34,394 nucleotides of DNA from CS2-K091 sp035527155. GTDB taxonomy: Bacteria; Planctomycetota; Phycisphaerae; Sedimentisphaerales; Anaerobacaceae. Shown here piece after piece: positions 1 to 8,018 of this stretch. How positions within the stretch are numbered: position 1 is the stretch's first letter; the number at the start of each line of letters is the position of its first letter. The notes beneath the pieces are model-generated. The model ran no database searches. It saw only the letters and a program-made list of their open reading frames with translations, and was not told the DNA's origin. Both the position numbers and the translations under genes were made by a program. The stretch spans positions 1 through 34,394 of the forward strand of contig DATLBB010000106.1 in assembly GCA_035527155.1 (NCBI GenBank), read 5' to 3'.

Positions 1-2880
1 AGCTGGGTCGGCGAGGATTTGTACCTGAAAGGACGGGAGGTTATAAGCCATCGACAGGGCCCAAGTGAGCATACTCTGGTTTTTTACGATGTGTTTTCAA
101 TGTCAATCGGGGCCAATGAGTTTTTCAGCGACGGTGCCGTAGTATGGCTGAAACGAGAAAGAGCCGGAATTCAAAAGGTAAACGTGTATCTGGAGGGCAA
201 TATATCGGTCAAAAAAGGCAAAGGGGCCAGAACCGTCGATTTGAGCGAGACGATAATAGAAAAAGAGAAGTCGATGGTGGTTCGGTTTGAAGTGAGGGGG
301 GAAGTTTTTGTGACGGCGGGAAAAAGAGAGGTCGCCGACGCTCGCGGACTTGAGCTTTATGCAAAGGCGCTTGCTGCGGTCGAATCCATTGAGCGAAAGC
401 TGGAGGCGGGTGTGCCGGAGCCTAAATTGCCGAAAGAGATAATACAGCCGGAAAGACCGCCTGAAGTAGGGGCGGTTCGCGAACCGCCCGTACAAGCTGT
501 GAAGCCGGAAGAGAAGGAGCCGCGTTTCCGGTATCCGGTTGATATAGGACCTGTGGGCGAAGCTGTGCTGAAGATAGAGTCGACTCAGACAGCAGAGGGT
601 GAAAATATTGCGACGATAATGGGCAGGTTCAGTCTGGAGCAGAAACAGGATGAAGAAGGCGGCTCGCTTGGATTGCAGGCCGATAACGCGGTTATATGGT
701 ATATCAAGGGGGCTGCTGCCCGCGGTCCGGGGGGCGAGTCAAAAGATGTGATTGGCGAAAATGTGCGGGCGATTTATTTGTCGGGGGACGTTGTGATGAC
801 TTCCAAGCGGCGGACGATTCGGGCTGAGGAGATTTACTACGACTTCGAAGAGAAGAAGGCGCTTGCGATAAATGCGGTGATGAAGAACTTCGATGTGTCC
901 CGAGGGATTCCGATTTATGTCAGGGCGGCGGAGCTTCGGCAATTGGCAGAAAATAAATTCGCTGCCGAGGAAATGACTATGACCAGCAGTGAATTTTATC
1001 TGCCACAGGTTTCCTTTAACGCATCAAGTGTGATTATCACCGATACGACCGGTGTTGATGAGCGGGCGGGGAAGGTCTCCGACAGCAGTTATGATGCGCA
1101 GATGCGTGATGTGCGTTTTAAGGTGGGGAAGAGGACGGTTTTCTACTGGCCGTTTGTGCGCAGCAACCTGCAAAGGCCCGATATTGCGCTCAAAAGCGCA
1201 CGTGTTGGTCATGATAACACGTGGGGAACGTCGATTGAGACACGATGGTACCTGTCTCGGCTGCTGGGATTGCGTGAACCGGAGGGGACGAAGAGCACTC
1301 TTGCTTTTGACTATTTCGACAAGCGCGGCATCGGTATCGGAGCCGAGATTGATTATGAAAGAGAGGACCATTTCGGCAGGCTTTTAGGTTATGTTATCAA
1401 TGACATGGGCGAGGACCGGCTTGGGCGGCACCGCACGCGAAGAGACCTTGAGCCGCCGCGTGAGCTTCGCGGGCGGTTCCTCTGGCAGCACAGGCATTTT
1501 CTACCTCACAACTGGCAGCTTACCAGCGAGGTCAGTTACGCGTCGGATGAGAATTTCATAGAAGGGTTTTATCGCAGTGAGTTTAATGTCGGCAAGGAGC
1601 AGGAAACACTGGTCCATTTGAAGCGCATCGAGGACAACTGGGGCCTTTCCTTTTTGGGCAAGGCCAGGATAAACGATTTTCGCGATAAGCTGGAAGAATT
1701 GCCGAGTGCGGAGTTTCACTGGACGGGCCAGTCGCTTTTTGACGATAAATTGACATTGTACAGCGACAGTCAGGTCAGCCGATTCCGTCAGCGTTTGGCT
1801 TCGGACAGCACATCGTTGTTGTCGGAGAAGTTCTTTACGTTTATGTCGGAGCGTGCCGAGCTCGATATGCCGATGATGTGGGACTTCGCAAAGGTTGTGC
1901 CGTTCGTGGCAGGAACGGTTGCTTATGAAGACGGCAGCGGGTTCTATAGTGATATCGATGCGCGAGCAGCGGGGAGAGAAGATACTGTCTGGATTGGTGA
2001 AGCAGGTGCTCGTGTTTTCCCTCGTCCACTGTGGAAGGTTTATCCTGGTGTCGACTCTCGACTCTGGGACTTGAAAGGCCTGCGGCATGTTATAGAGCCG
2101 CACGTGACGGCTGTGGGATATACTGAGAGCGATTCGGCCGCTGAACAGCGGGACATTTTGAGCGTAGGTATATCTCAGCGGCTGCAAACGAAGCGTGGAC
2201 CTGCTGATAATCAGCGGACCACTGATTGGATGCGGCTGGATATGGACATTACGTGGGTGAATAATTCGGATGACGCATCGGCGGGAGCAGACAGGTTCAT
2301 CTGGAACAAGCCGTTTGTTCCGCTGGTGAACACGTTCAGCACTGTGTTGTACCCACTGGATAGACTGGATAGATATGATAGGCGCAGCGGCGGTATATTC
2401 GGGCCGAGGCGCAATTACTTCAGCGCCGACTATATCTGGCGTGTGAGCGATACGACTGCGATATTGAGTGATATGAATTTTGATATGCAAAGCGGCGTTG
2501 TTCAGCAGTTAAATGTTGGTTTTTCGCGTCTGCGTTGGCCTAATTTGAGTTATTATATAGGCAGCAGATATTTGAAGCGGATTGATAATAACTATGGCGA
2601 GGAGGGCTCGAATGCGTTTATTTTTGCGGCCAGCTATGTGCTTGACCCGCGATATACGGTCATCTTTTCGCAGGAGTATGATTTTGACTACGGTGCGAAT
2701 GTACGAAGCGATATAACACTTATAAGGCGGTATCACCGTGTGTATTGGGGTCTTACGTTCAGGGTGGATGAGTCGATGGACCAAAGTTCAGTTGTATTTA
2801 GTATCTGGCCTGAGGGAGTGCCGGAGATGGGGATTGGGAATAGCAGATATATGGGCATGGGTGGTCCGATGCGTTATTAA
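1..2880 (+). CDS. lptD: LptD/OstA-like outer-membrane LPS assembly protein (5' partial)
   Basis: Large outer-membrane protein of the LptD (OstA/Imp) type, which takes lipopolysaccharide from the periplasmic Lpt bridge and inserts it in the outer leaflet. The frame is open to base 1, so the start and any signal peptide lie outside the window. The first in-frame alternative start, TTG at 19, is not credible as the real one. Visible are an N-terminal OstA-like beta region (to about 400), a Pro/Glu-rich linker (about 415-530), a second OstA-like stretch (about 540-1100) and a long C-terminal part rich in alternating aromatic and polar residues, as in a beta barrel. It ends in an aromatic residue, Tyr. 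The linker holds a perfect DNA palindrome at 470-489. LptD assignment rests on architecture; a more general OstA-family barrel protein is possible. Confidence 0.75.
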   Translation, partial: SWVGEDLYLKGREVISHRQGPSEHTLVFYDVFSMSIGANEFFSDGAVVWLKRERAGIQKVNVYLEGNISVKKGKGARTVDLSETIIEKEKSMVVRFEVRGEVFVTAGKREVADARGLELYAKALAAVESIERKLEAGVPEPKLPKEIIQPERPPEVGAVREPPVQAVKPEEKEPRFRYPVDIGPVGEAVLKIESTQTAEGENIATIMGRFSLEQKQDEEGGSLGLQADNAVIWYIKGAAARGPGGESKDVIGENVRAIYLSGDVVMTSKRRTIRAEEIYYDFEEKKALAINAVMKNFDVSRGIPIYVRAAELRQLAENKFAAEEMTMTSSEFYLPQVSFNASSVIITDTTGVDERAGKVSDSSYDAQMRDVRFKVGKRTVFYWPFVRSNLQRPDIALKSARVGHDNTWGTSIETRWYLSRLLGLREPEGTKSTLAFDYFDKRGIGIGAEIDYEREDHFGRLLGYVINDMGEDRLGRHRTRRDLEPPRELRGRFLWQHRHFLPHNWQLTSEVSYASDENFIEGFYRSEFNVGKEQETLVHLKRIEDNWGLSFLGKARINDFRDKLEELPSAEFHWTGQSLFDDKLTLYSDSQVSRFRQRLASDSTSLLSEKFFTFMSERAELDMPMMWDFAKVVPFVAGTVAYEDGSGFYSDIDARAAGREDTVWIGEAGARVFPRPLWKVYPGVDSRLWDLKGLRHVIEPHVTAVGYTESDSAAEQRDILSVGISQRLQTKRGPADNQRTTDWMRLDMDITWVNNSDDASAGADRFIWNKPFVPLVNTFSTVLYPLDRLDRYDRRSGGIFGPRRNYFSADYIWRVSDTTAILSDMNFDMQSGVVQQLNVGFSRLRWPNLSYYIGSRYLKRIDNNYGEEGSNAFIFAASYVLDPRYTVIFSQEYDFDYGANVRSDITLIRRYHRVYWGLTFRVDESMDQSSVVFSIWPEGVPEMGIGNSRYMGMGGPMRY
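466..493. repeat. Palindromic repeat inside the lptD-like reading frame
   Basis: The core GGGCGGTTCGCGAACCGCCC (470-489) is a perfect 20-base palindrome. Extending to 466-493 gives 14-base arms with one mismatched pair (G469/G490). It encodes part of the low-complexity Pro/Glu linker between the two OstA-like regions. The form GTAGGGGCG...CGCCCNTAC resembles short extragenic palindromes seen in many environmental bacterial genomes. That family link is from memory; the palindrome itself is read directly. Confidence 0.8.
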
Positions 2881-2890
2881 GTGTGATGTG

Positions 2891-2946
2891 TGAATCCCTT
2901 CGACTCTGCTCAGGGTAAACTATGAAGAGTATTTCGAACGAGATGG
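2891..2946 (+). repeat. Dispersed intergenic repeat, copy 1 (CCTTCGACTC type)
   Basis: About 55 bases between the lptD-like stop and the aldolase start. They align with 11423-11478 at about 39 of the first 48 positions, sharing TTCGACTC, the TAAACT block and TTTCGAA. Both copies sit directly after a stop codon and upstream of a start codon, so they may affect 3' ends or leaders. It is read as a short non-autonomous intergenic repeat. A diverged inverted relative lies in lysS at 6432-6474. Confidence 0.65.
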
Positions 2947-2968
2947 AAAAAAATTTAAGGAGAGTACT

Positions 2969-3913
2969 ATGCCGTTGGTTAATACGAAAAAGATGTTCGA
3001 GATGGCTTACAAGAATGGCTATGCGGTCGGTGCGTTCAATGTAAACAATATGGAAATCACGCAGGGTATTATAGATGCAGTAGCAGAAGAGAAGGCGCCT
3101 CTTATCCTGCAGGTGTCCAGGGGCGGACGTGAGTATGCGAGCCTTAGCTATTTGAAGGCCATCATTGATGTGGTGGTTGAGGAAAATCCGGACATCCCAA
3201 TCGCAATAAACCTGGATCATGGGGACACCCTTGAGACGTGTAAACAATTCGTGGATGCGGGCTTTACTTCAGTGATGATAGATGCTTCGAAACAGCCGTT
3301 GGAGGAAAACATTAAAGTCACGAAACAGGTGGTTGAGTATGCGCACCCCAGGGACGTGGTTGTTGAGGCTGAGCTGGGCCAGTTAGGCGGAATCGAAGAG
3401 GATGTTGTTGGAGTAGACGATGTGAGCAAGCACGTGGCGGACCCCGACCAGGTCCAGGAATTCGTTGAGAAAAGTGGCTGCGACTCGTTAGCTATCGCCT
3501 GCGGGACAAGCCATGGCGCCTACAAGTTCAAAACGGAGCCAAAGATTGCATTCGACGTGATAGAAGAGATTCAGAAAAGGCTGCCGGGTTTTCCCCTGGT
3601 AATGCATGGTTCAAGCAGCGTCCTGAGGGAATTCGTGGACCTCATCAACAAATACGGCGGCCAGATGCCCAATGCAATGGGTGTTCCAGAGGAGATGGTC
3701 AGCAAGGCGGCAAAACTGGGTATGTGCAAGGTCAATATCGATACTGACCTGCGGCTGGCACTGACGGCTAAAATCAGGCAGGTTTTTGCCGAGACACCTG
3801 CTGAGTTTGACCCGCGTAAATACCTTGGGCCGGGTAGAGAAGCTATTAAGGCGATGGTCAAGCACAAGCTGCACGTTGTAGGTTGTGCCGGGAAAGCGGC
3901 TGAGTGTATGTGA
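2969..3913 (+). CDS. fba: Class II fructose-1,6-bisphosphate aldolase
   Basis: Zinc-dependent aldolase that interconverts fructose-1,6-bisphosphate with glyceraldehyde-3-phosphate and dihydroxyacetone phosphate in glycolysis and gluconeogenesis. The 314-residue length fits class IIB. Diagnostic motifs are complete: LDHGD at 82-86 (catalytic Asp83, zinc His84), the acidic EAELG stretch at 133-137, zinc-ligand candidates His182 (GTSHG) and His213 (MHGSS), and the substrate/cation loop NIDTD at 256-260. The ATG follows a good ribosome site, AAGGAG at 2957-2962, with a 6-base gap. It is cytoplasmic. It probably has its own leader, because 88 bases including a dispersed repeat separate it from the lptD-like gene. 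Related tagatose-bisphosphate aldolases share this fold, but the fructose enzyme is the likelier reading. Confidence 0.95.
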   Translation: MPLVNTKKMFEMAYKNGYAVGAFNVNNMEITQGIIDAVAEEKAPLILQVSRGGREYASLSYLKAIIDVVVEENPDIPIAINLDHGDTLETCKQFVDAGFTSVMIDASKQPLEENIKVTKQVVEYAHPRDVVVEAELGQLGGIEEDVVGVDDVSKHVADPDQVQEFVEKSGCDSLAIACGTSHGAYKFKTEPKIAFDVIEEIQKRLPGFPLVMHGSSSVLREFVDLINKYGGQMPNAMGVPEEMVSKAAKLGMCKVNIDTDLRLALTAKIRQVFAETPAEFDPRKYLGPGREAIKAMVKHKLHVVGCAGKAAECM

Positions 3914-3941
3914 AATTAACAGGAAAAAAATTAACCACGGA

Positions 3942-3972
3942 GAGCGCTCCCCGCTTGGGCGGGGAAACGCTC
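3942..3972. repeat. Hairpin-forming palindromic repeat in the leader of the S41 protease
   Basis: Arms GAGCG (3942-3946) and CGCTC (3968-3972) enclose TCCCCGC (3948-3954) and GCGGGGA (3959-3965) around a TTGG loop. No T-run follows, so it is a poor intrinsic terminator. The flanks ACCACGGAG before and CGCAGAGAG after are of the accacggag...gcagagag kind also seen in the polyprenyl synthase insertion (12685-12795). It lies between the aldolase stop and the protease start and could modulate read-through or mRNA stability. Confidence 0.65.
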
Positions 3973-4042
3973 GCGCAGAGAGAACAATAATCGATTTGTT
4001 CGGCGAGCTCGCGCGACTCAGGGGTGAAGGGAGATTAGAGAT

Positions 4043-6406
4043 TTGCGTACTAAAAATATGTATTTGATTGGCTTAGGCTGGTTGGCCGCGTTTTTTTCGT
4101 GTGCGTTTGCGGTTTGGTCAGCCTCCGTTGAATTTCCAAAAGCCGAATCAACGCCGTTAGAAGTTGTTGTCGAAGATGCTTCGGCCACGCTTGGTGGGTG
4201 GGACCCCATTCGCAGTGAAGACCCTTTGGGGACCTACTTATTTCTAACCGGGTCAACAGAAGCCAATGTTGTTGAAGTTCCAAAATCTGGTTCAACGGAA
4301 TCCGGCATTGTCGATACGGCTTGTGAGCTGATTTACCAGGGCAAGTTCGACGTTGCCAACCAGGTGATAGTCGAACGTTCCCGGCTTGGTCGGTTGGCCA
4401 AGATTATCGAGGAATACACGGACATAAATCAGCGGCGTCAGTCGGCCCGGGAAGCCGCGTACAAAGAGCAGATAGCTGAGCTGGAAAAGTTTCAAGCGGG
4501 GACGGACAGAGACACAAACGATGTTAATGATGTTCTGAAGGTGCTTGGGTTTATTGCCAAGGCCCGCGAGTTTGCGGATGAGGCACAGAGAGAACAACTT
4601 TTTTCTGAGTCGTTTGTAAAGCAGGTTTTTGAAAGGGCGAAGAGTAAGGCTGATGAATTCGAGTCAAAGGGCAAATGGCTTGACGCATACACGAGCTGCT
4701 ACTCCTGGCTGCAGGCAATCGAGCCAAACAATGAGGTTTATTCGGACCATGCCGATGAGCTTTTGGATAAGGCCACTATTGTGGCGTCTTTTCAAGACAG
4801 CCCGTGTGAGAGCCGCTCGGAGCGTTATGCCGGCGTGAAGAAAGAGATGTTTGTTCGTGCGATTGATTCCCTGAAACGTTATTACGTCAGCATTATCGAT
4901 TATCGGCAGATGACGACGAAGGCTATCACGCGATGCCGGTTGCTGGGTGAGGTGGTGGCGTTATCATTTTCTGACATAGAGAGTAGCTTGAGTGCGGTCC
5001 CTCCGGACGTGCCTTCCGAGGAGCCGTTTTTGCCGCCTGGCAGTGACGAGCTTTCGGCCTGGTCGGCGGGTCTGGCGGCGATTTTAGATGAAGTTAAGCA
5101 GTCGCCGACGGGTGTGGATAGAGATAAGTTTATAGATGTTTTTGAGAAGGTTCTGGCATTGAACACGGTAACTGCTCAATTACCGCGGCGGGTATTGATT
5201 GCACAGTTCGCAGAAGCCGCCTTGTCTGCACTTGACCGTTATACCGTAATAGTTTGGCCGAGGCAGGTGTCGGATTTTGAAAAACTGATGACCAACCAAT
5301 TTACGGGTATCGGCATAGAGATTACGAAGCGAAAGGGGCTATTGACGGTAGCGAGTCTTCTGCCCGATACGCCGGCGTATAACTCCGGTCTCGATGCAGG
5401 TGACGTGATAGAGGTGGTGGACGGTATTGAAACGAAAGATATGTCTCTGGGCTGTGCGATTCGGACGATTACGGGTCCTGCCGGTACCAAGGTGACATTG
5501 ACGATAAGAAGGTCCGGCGAAGAAAAAACAAGGGACATAATCATAACCAGGGCCAGGATAATTGTTCCGACAATCCGCGGCTGGCAGAGGACCCCGGCTG
5601 GCAAATGGCTGTATATGATCGATGAGGAGGACAAAATCGGTTATGTGCGGGTTACCAGCTTTTCAGGGGAGACCGCCCCGGCATTAGAACAAGTGCTGAC
5701 TGAGCTTGAGGCGGAAGGGCTAAAGGGACTGATTTTGGATTTGCGATTCAATACCGGGGGTCTTTTAGAATCGGCAGTTGCGGTAACGGACAAATTCATC
5801 GAAGAAGGATTGATAGTGAGCACTCGTCCTCGCGGTCTGTGGACTTATATATCGGCGCACAAGAGACAAGCACATCTCGGTTACCCTCTCGTTGTGCTTA
5901 TAAATTCCTACTCGGCGAGCGCTTCGGAGATAGTGGCGGGCGCATTGGCGGACGAGCGACATAAGCGGGCGATCCTGGTCGGCGAAAGGACGCACGGCAA
6001 AGGCAGCGTGCAGGGGATAACAGACCATCCGGGAGGAGGTGCGAAGCTGAAATATACGATGGCGTATTACCATTTACCCTCTGGCCAGAGAGTTGAAAGC
6101 CAGGATACGATGAAAAAGGAAGGCAGACAGGATTGGGGCGTCGGACCAGATGTTGAAGTCAAATTGAGAAACGATGAAATTAGAAGAATGAGCGAGGTGC
6201 AGCGGGATAATGACGTGCTGTTTCAGGCGAACCACAGCAAAAGCGGTGCAGCGCTGAAGAAGTATATGGTCGAAGAGACCCTTGCGGCTGACCCGCAGTT
6301 GGCGGTTGGTGTGTTGGTTATTCGGAGCAAATTGATTCAAGCCGGCTCCGGCGTTTCGGGTGCAAATAAGTCTAAAGGTTTCAGCTTAGGGAGTGTGTGG
6401 AATTGA
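4043..6406 (+). CDS. Secreted PDZ-containing S41 (C-terminal processing) peptidase
   Basis: Serine protease of the Tsp/CtpA/CtpB family, with a Ser/Lys dyad, probably periplasmic. Residues 1-30 form a signal sequence: basic start, hydrophobic run, then a small-residue stretch ending near Ser-Ala-Ser. Residues about 30-410 are mostly helical, match no family I know, and make the 787-residue protein much longer than a minimal Ctp. A PDZ domain spans about 417-505 and the S41 core about 530-665. The motif SYSASASEI contains the expected nucleophile Ser626, and GERTHGKG holds the general base Lys653; their spacing is two residues longer than in Tsp or CtpB. The TTG start has AAGGGAG at 4027-4033, 9 bases upstream. 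The in-frame ATG at 4058 is too far from that site. The stop overlaps the lysS start. Confidence 0.88.
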   Translation: MRTKNMYLIGLGWLAAFFSCAFAVWSASVEFPKAESTPLEVVVEDASATLGGWDPIRSEDPLGTYLFLTGSTEANVVEVPKSGSTESGIVDTACELIYQGKFDVANQVIVERSRLGRLAKIIEEYTDINQRRQSAREAAYKEQIAELEKFQAGTDRDTNDVNDVLKVLGFIAKAREFADEAQREQLFSESFVKQVFERAKSKADEFESKGKWLDAYTSCYSWLQAIEPNNEVYSDHADELLDKATIVASFQDSPCESRSERYAGVKKEMFVRAIDSLKRYYVSIIDYRQMTTKAITRCRLLGEVVALSFSDIESSLSAVPPDVPSEEPFLPPGSDELSAWSAGLAAILDEVKQSPTGVDRDKFIDVFEKVLALNTVTAQLPRRVLIAQFAEAALSALDRYTVIVWPRQVSDFEKLMTNQFTGIGIEITKRKGLLTVASLLPDTPAYNSGLDAGDVIEVVDGIETKDMSLGCAIRTITGPAGTKVTLTIRRSGEEKTRDIIITRARIIVPTIRGWQRTPAGKWLYMIDEEDKIGYVRVTSFSGETAPALEQVLTELEAEGLKGLILDLRFNTGGLLESAVAVTDKFIEEGLIVSTRPRGLWTYISAHKRQAHLGYPLVVLINSYSASASEIVAGALADERHKRAILVGERTHGKGSVQGITDHPGGGAKLKYTMAYYHLPSGQRVESQDTMKKEGRQDWGVGPDVEVKLRNDEIRRMSEVQRDNDVLFQANHSKSGAALKKYMVEETLAADPQLAVGVLVIRSKLIQAGSGVSGANKSKGFSLGSVWN

Positions 6407-7947
6407 CAAACACGGAAGATACGGGAAGAGATTCTTCACGGAGCCGACCCTCGAGCGAAGCGAAGGGCTCAGAACGTCGGGGCCGATTTGAGCGGCAAAG
6501 GCAGGAGAAGCTGAGACGGATTAGGGAATTAGGCATCGAGCCTTACGGGGGTAGATACGATGGGGCTGAATTAGCTGAGGACATCAAGCAGAGGCCCTGT
6601 TTGCGCGAGGCTGAGAATGGAGGAATTGTCGATGGGGAGCCGGGCAGGGCCAAATGTGCCGGCAGGATTGTGCTGCTGAGGGACATTGGAAAGCTGATTT
6701 TTATTACCCTTCGTGACTGGAGCGGGACAATCCAGGTTGGTTTGAGCAAAAAACTTCTCGGTCCCGGCGCGTCAGGGTGGCCGCTTGCCAAATTGCTTGA
6801 GCTTGGAGATGTAATCGGTGCGGCCGGTCAATTGGGTAAGACCAAGACCGGCGAGATTACTATATGGACCGAAACAATAACTTTATTGAGCAAATCGCTT
6901 TTACCTCCACCGGAGAAATTTCACGGATTGAGCGATGTTGACCTGCGGTACAGGCAGAGATATGTGGATTTGTGGGCGAATCCGGAAGTGATGGAGCGGT
7001 TCAGGAAACGCGGCGCTATCGTGGCTGCGATTCGTGAATTTCTGCATGCTCGCGGCTTTCAAGAAGTTGAGACGCCAATGATGCAACGGAAAGCTGGTGG
7101 GGCGGCAGCCAAGCCTTTTGTGACGCACGCAAATAGCCTGGATTTGGATTTATTTTTGCGAATTGCTCCGGAGCTGTTTCTGAAAAGACTGCTTGTGGGG
7201 GGGATGGAAAAGGTCTTTGAGATAAACCGCAATTTCCGCAACGAGGGATTGAGCAGAGCGCACAACCCGGAGTTTACAATGCTGGAATTGTATCAGGCCT
7301 ACGCCGATTACAACGTGATGATGGATTTGACCGAGGAGATGATTTGTTCGTTAGTGGAAGAATACTGCATCGGCAGGCAGGTCCAATTCGGGGACGTGAC
7401 AATCGATTATAGTCGGCCCTGGCGTCGGGTGCGATATGCGGAGCTTCTAAAAGAATACAGCGGCTGCGAAATTGGTGACATCGCTGCTATCCGGGCAAGG
7501 GCAAGAGAGCTTGAATTGGATGAAGCAGGTATGGACGATGCGGTGGTTATCAATGAAGTTTTCGAAGCTACGGTCGAGGACAATCTCGTTGCCCCGACTT
7601 TTGTGTTTGATTATCCGGCGGCCCTGTGTCCCTTGACCAGACGCAAGAGAGACGACCCGGAATACGCTGAGCGTTTTGAGCTGTATATAGCGGGGATGGA
7701 GCTGGCCAATGCGTATACGGAGCTAAATGACCCGGAGGTCCAGGAGGAGAACTTCCAAATCCAGCTTCGCGGCCAGGAGGAGTCGATGGCGACGATGGAT
7801 GAAGATTTTATAACGGCGTTGAAATACGGTATGCCGCCGGCAGGGGGGCTGGGTATCGGAATTGACAGGTTGGTAATGGTCTTGACCGGCGCTACAAGTA
7901 TTCGTGACGTGGTGCTGTTTCCACTTCTGAGACCTGCGAGGGATTAG
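6403..7947 (+). CDS. lysS: Class II lysyl-tRNA synthetase
   Basis: Charges tRNA-Lys with lysine in the cytoplasm. An N-terminal OB-fold anticodon domain is followed by the class II catalytic core. Motif 1 lies near GFQEVETPMM, motif 2 includes FRNEGLSRAHNPEFTMLE, and motif 3 is GIGIDRLVM with the C-terminal arginine in SIRDV...LRP, all typical of LysRS. The start is ambiguous. TTG at 6403 overlaps the protease stop in a TTGA arrangement and sits 9 bases after AGGGAG (6388-6393). GTG at 6397 is only 3 bases from that site. The first ~30 residues are an unusual Ser/Arg-rich extension before the conserved ExLxxIRELGIxPYG entry. Part of it is encoded by a dispersed repeat (6432-6474). Translational coupling with the upstream protease is likely. 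Confidence 0.95.
   Translation: MTNTEDTGRDSSRSRPSSEAKGSERRGRFERQRQEKLRRIRELGIEPYGGRYDGAELAEDIKQRPCLREAENGGIVDGEPGRAKCAGRIVLLRDIGKLIFITLRDWSGTIQVGLSKKLLGPGASGWPLAKLLELGDVIGAAGQLGKTKTGEITIWTETITLLSKSLLPPPEKFHGLSDVDLRYRQRYVDLWANPEVMERFRKRGAIVAAIREFLHARGFQEVETPMMQRKAGGAAAKPFVTHANSLDLDLFLRIAPELFLKRLLVGGMEKVFEINRNFRNEGLSRAHNPEFTMLELYQAYADYNVMMDLTEEMICSLVEEYCIGRQVQFGDVTIDYSRPWRRVRYAELLKEYSGCEIGDIAAIRARARELELDEAGMDDAVVINEVFEATVEDNLVAPTFVFDYPAALCPLTRRKRDDPEYAERFELYIAGMELANAYTELNDPEVQEENFQIQLRGQEESMATMDEDFITALKYGMPPAGGLGIGIDRLVMVLTGATSIRDVVLFPLLRPARD
6432..6474 (-). repeat. Repeat copy inside the 5' end of lysS
   Basis: Read on the minus strand, this stretch contains CCCTTCG-CTTCGCTCGAGGGT and ends with GTGAAGAA. 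It matches the order of blocks in the intergenic copy at 2891-2946 (CCCTTCG, GCTC, AGGGT, CT, GAAGA). It can also fold on itself: GAGCC...CCCT pairs with AGGGCTC. It encodes the Ser/Arg-rich N-terminal extension of LysRS. Homology to the intergenic copies is moderate. Confidence 0.55.
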
Positions 7948-7963
7948 CTGCGGAGAAAGTAGA

Positions 7964-7982
7964 CCCCACGTAAAACGTGGGG
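7964..7982. repeat. Perfect 8-bp hairpin after lysS
   Basis: CCCCACGT (7964-7971), loop AAA, ACGTGGGG (7975-7982). It lies 17 bases after the lysS stop. No T-run follows on either strand, so it may stabilise a 3' end or act as a weak terminator rather than a strong intrinsic one. Heptad repeats follow immediately at 7983-8017. Confidence 0.65.
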
Positions 7983-8017
7983 CTAAATACTAACGCCTAA
8001 ATACTAACGACTAATGC
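7983..8017 (+). repeat. Heptanucleotide tandem repeat (CTAAnnn)5 before the lolC-like start
   Basis: Five successive 7-base units, each starting with CTAA, fill the space between the lysS 3' hairpin and the next start codon (ATG 8019). Units 1-2 and 3-4 form a 13-base exact direct repeat (7983-7995 and 7997-8009). No ribosome binding site is visible, so the heptads occupy the place where one should be. Confidence 0.8.
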
Positions 8018-8018
8018 A

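Noticed and set aside
1501..2490. 329-codon open frame on the minus strand within the lptD-like gene.
   Set aside because: It is fully inside a well-supported gene, has no ribosome site or recognisable motif, and has the residue mix expected of an opposite-strand shadow.
3885..4067. Short plus-strand frame between the aldolase and the S41 protease.
   Set aside because: It starts inside the aldolase gene and its middle is the hairpin repeat at 3942-3972. The peptide has no pattern.
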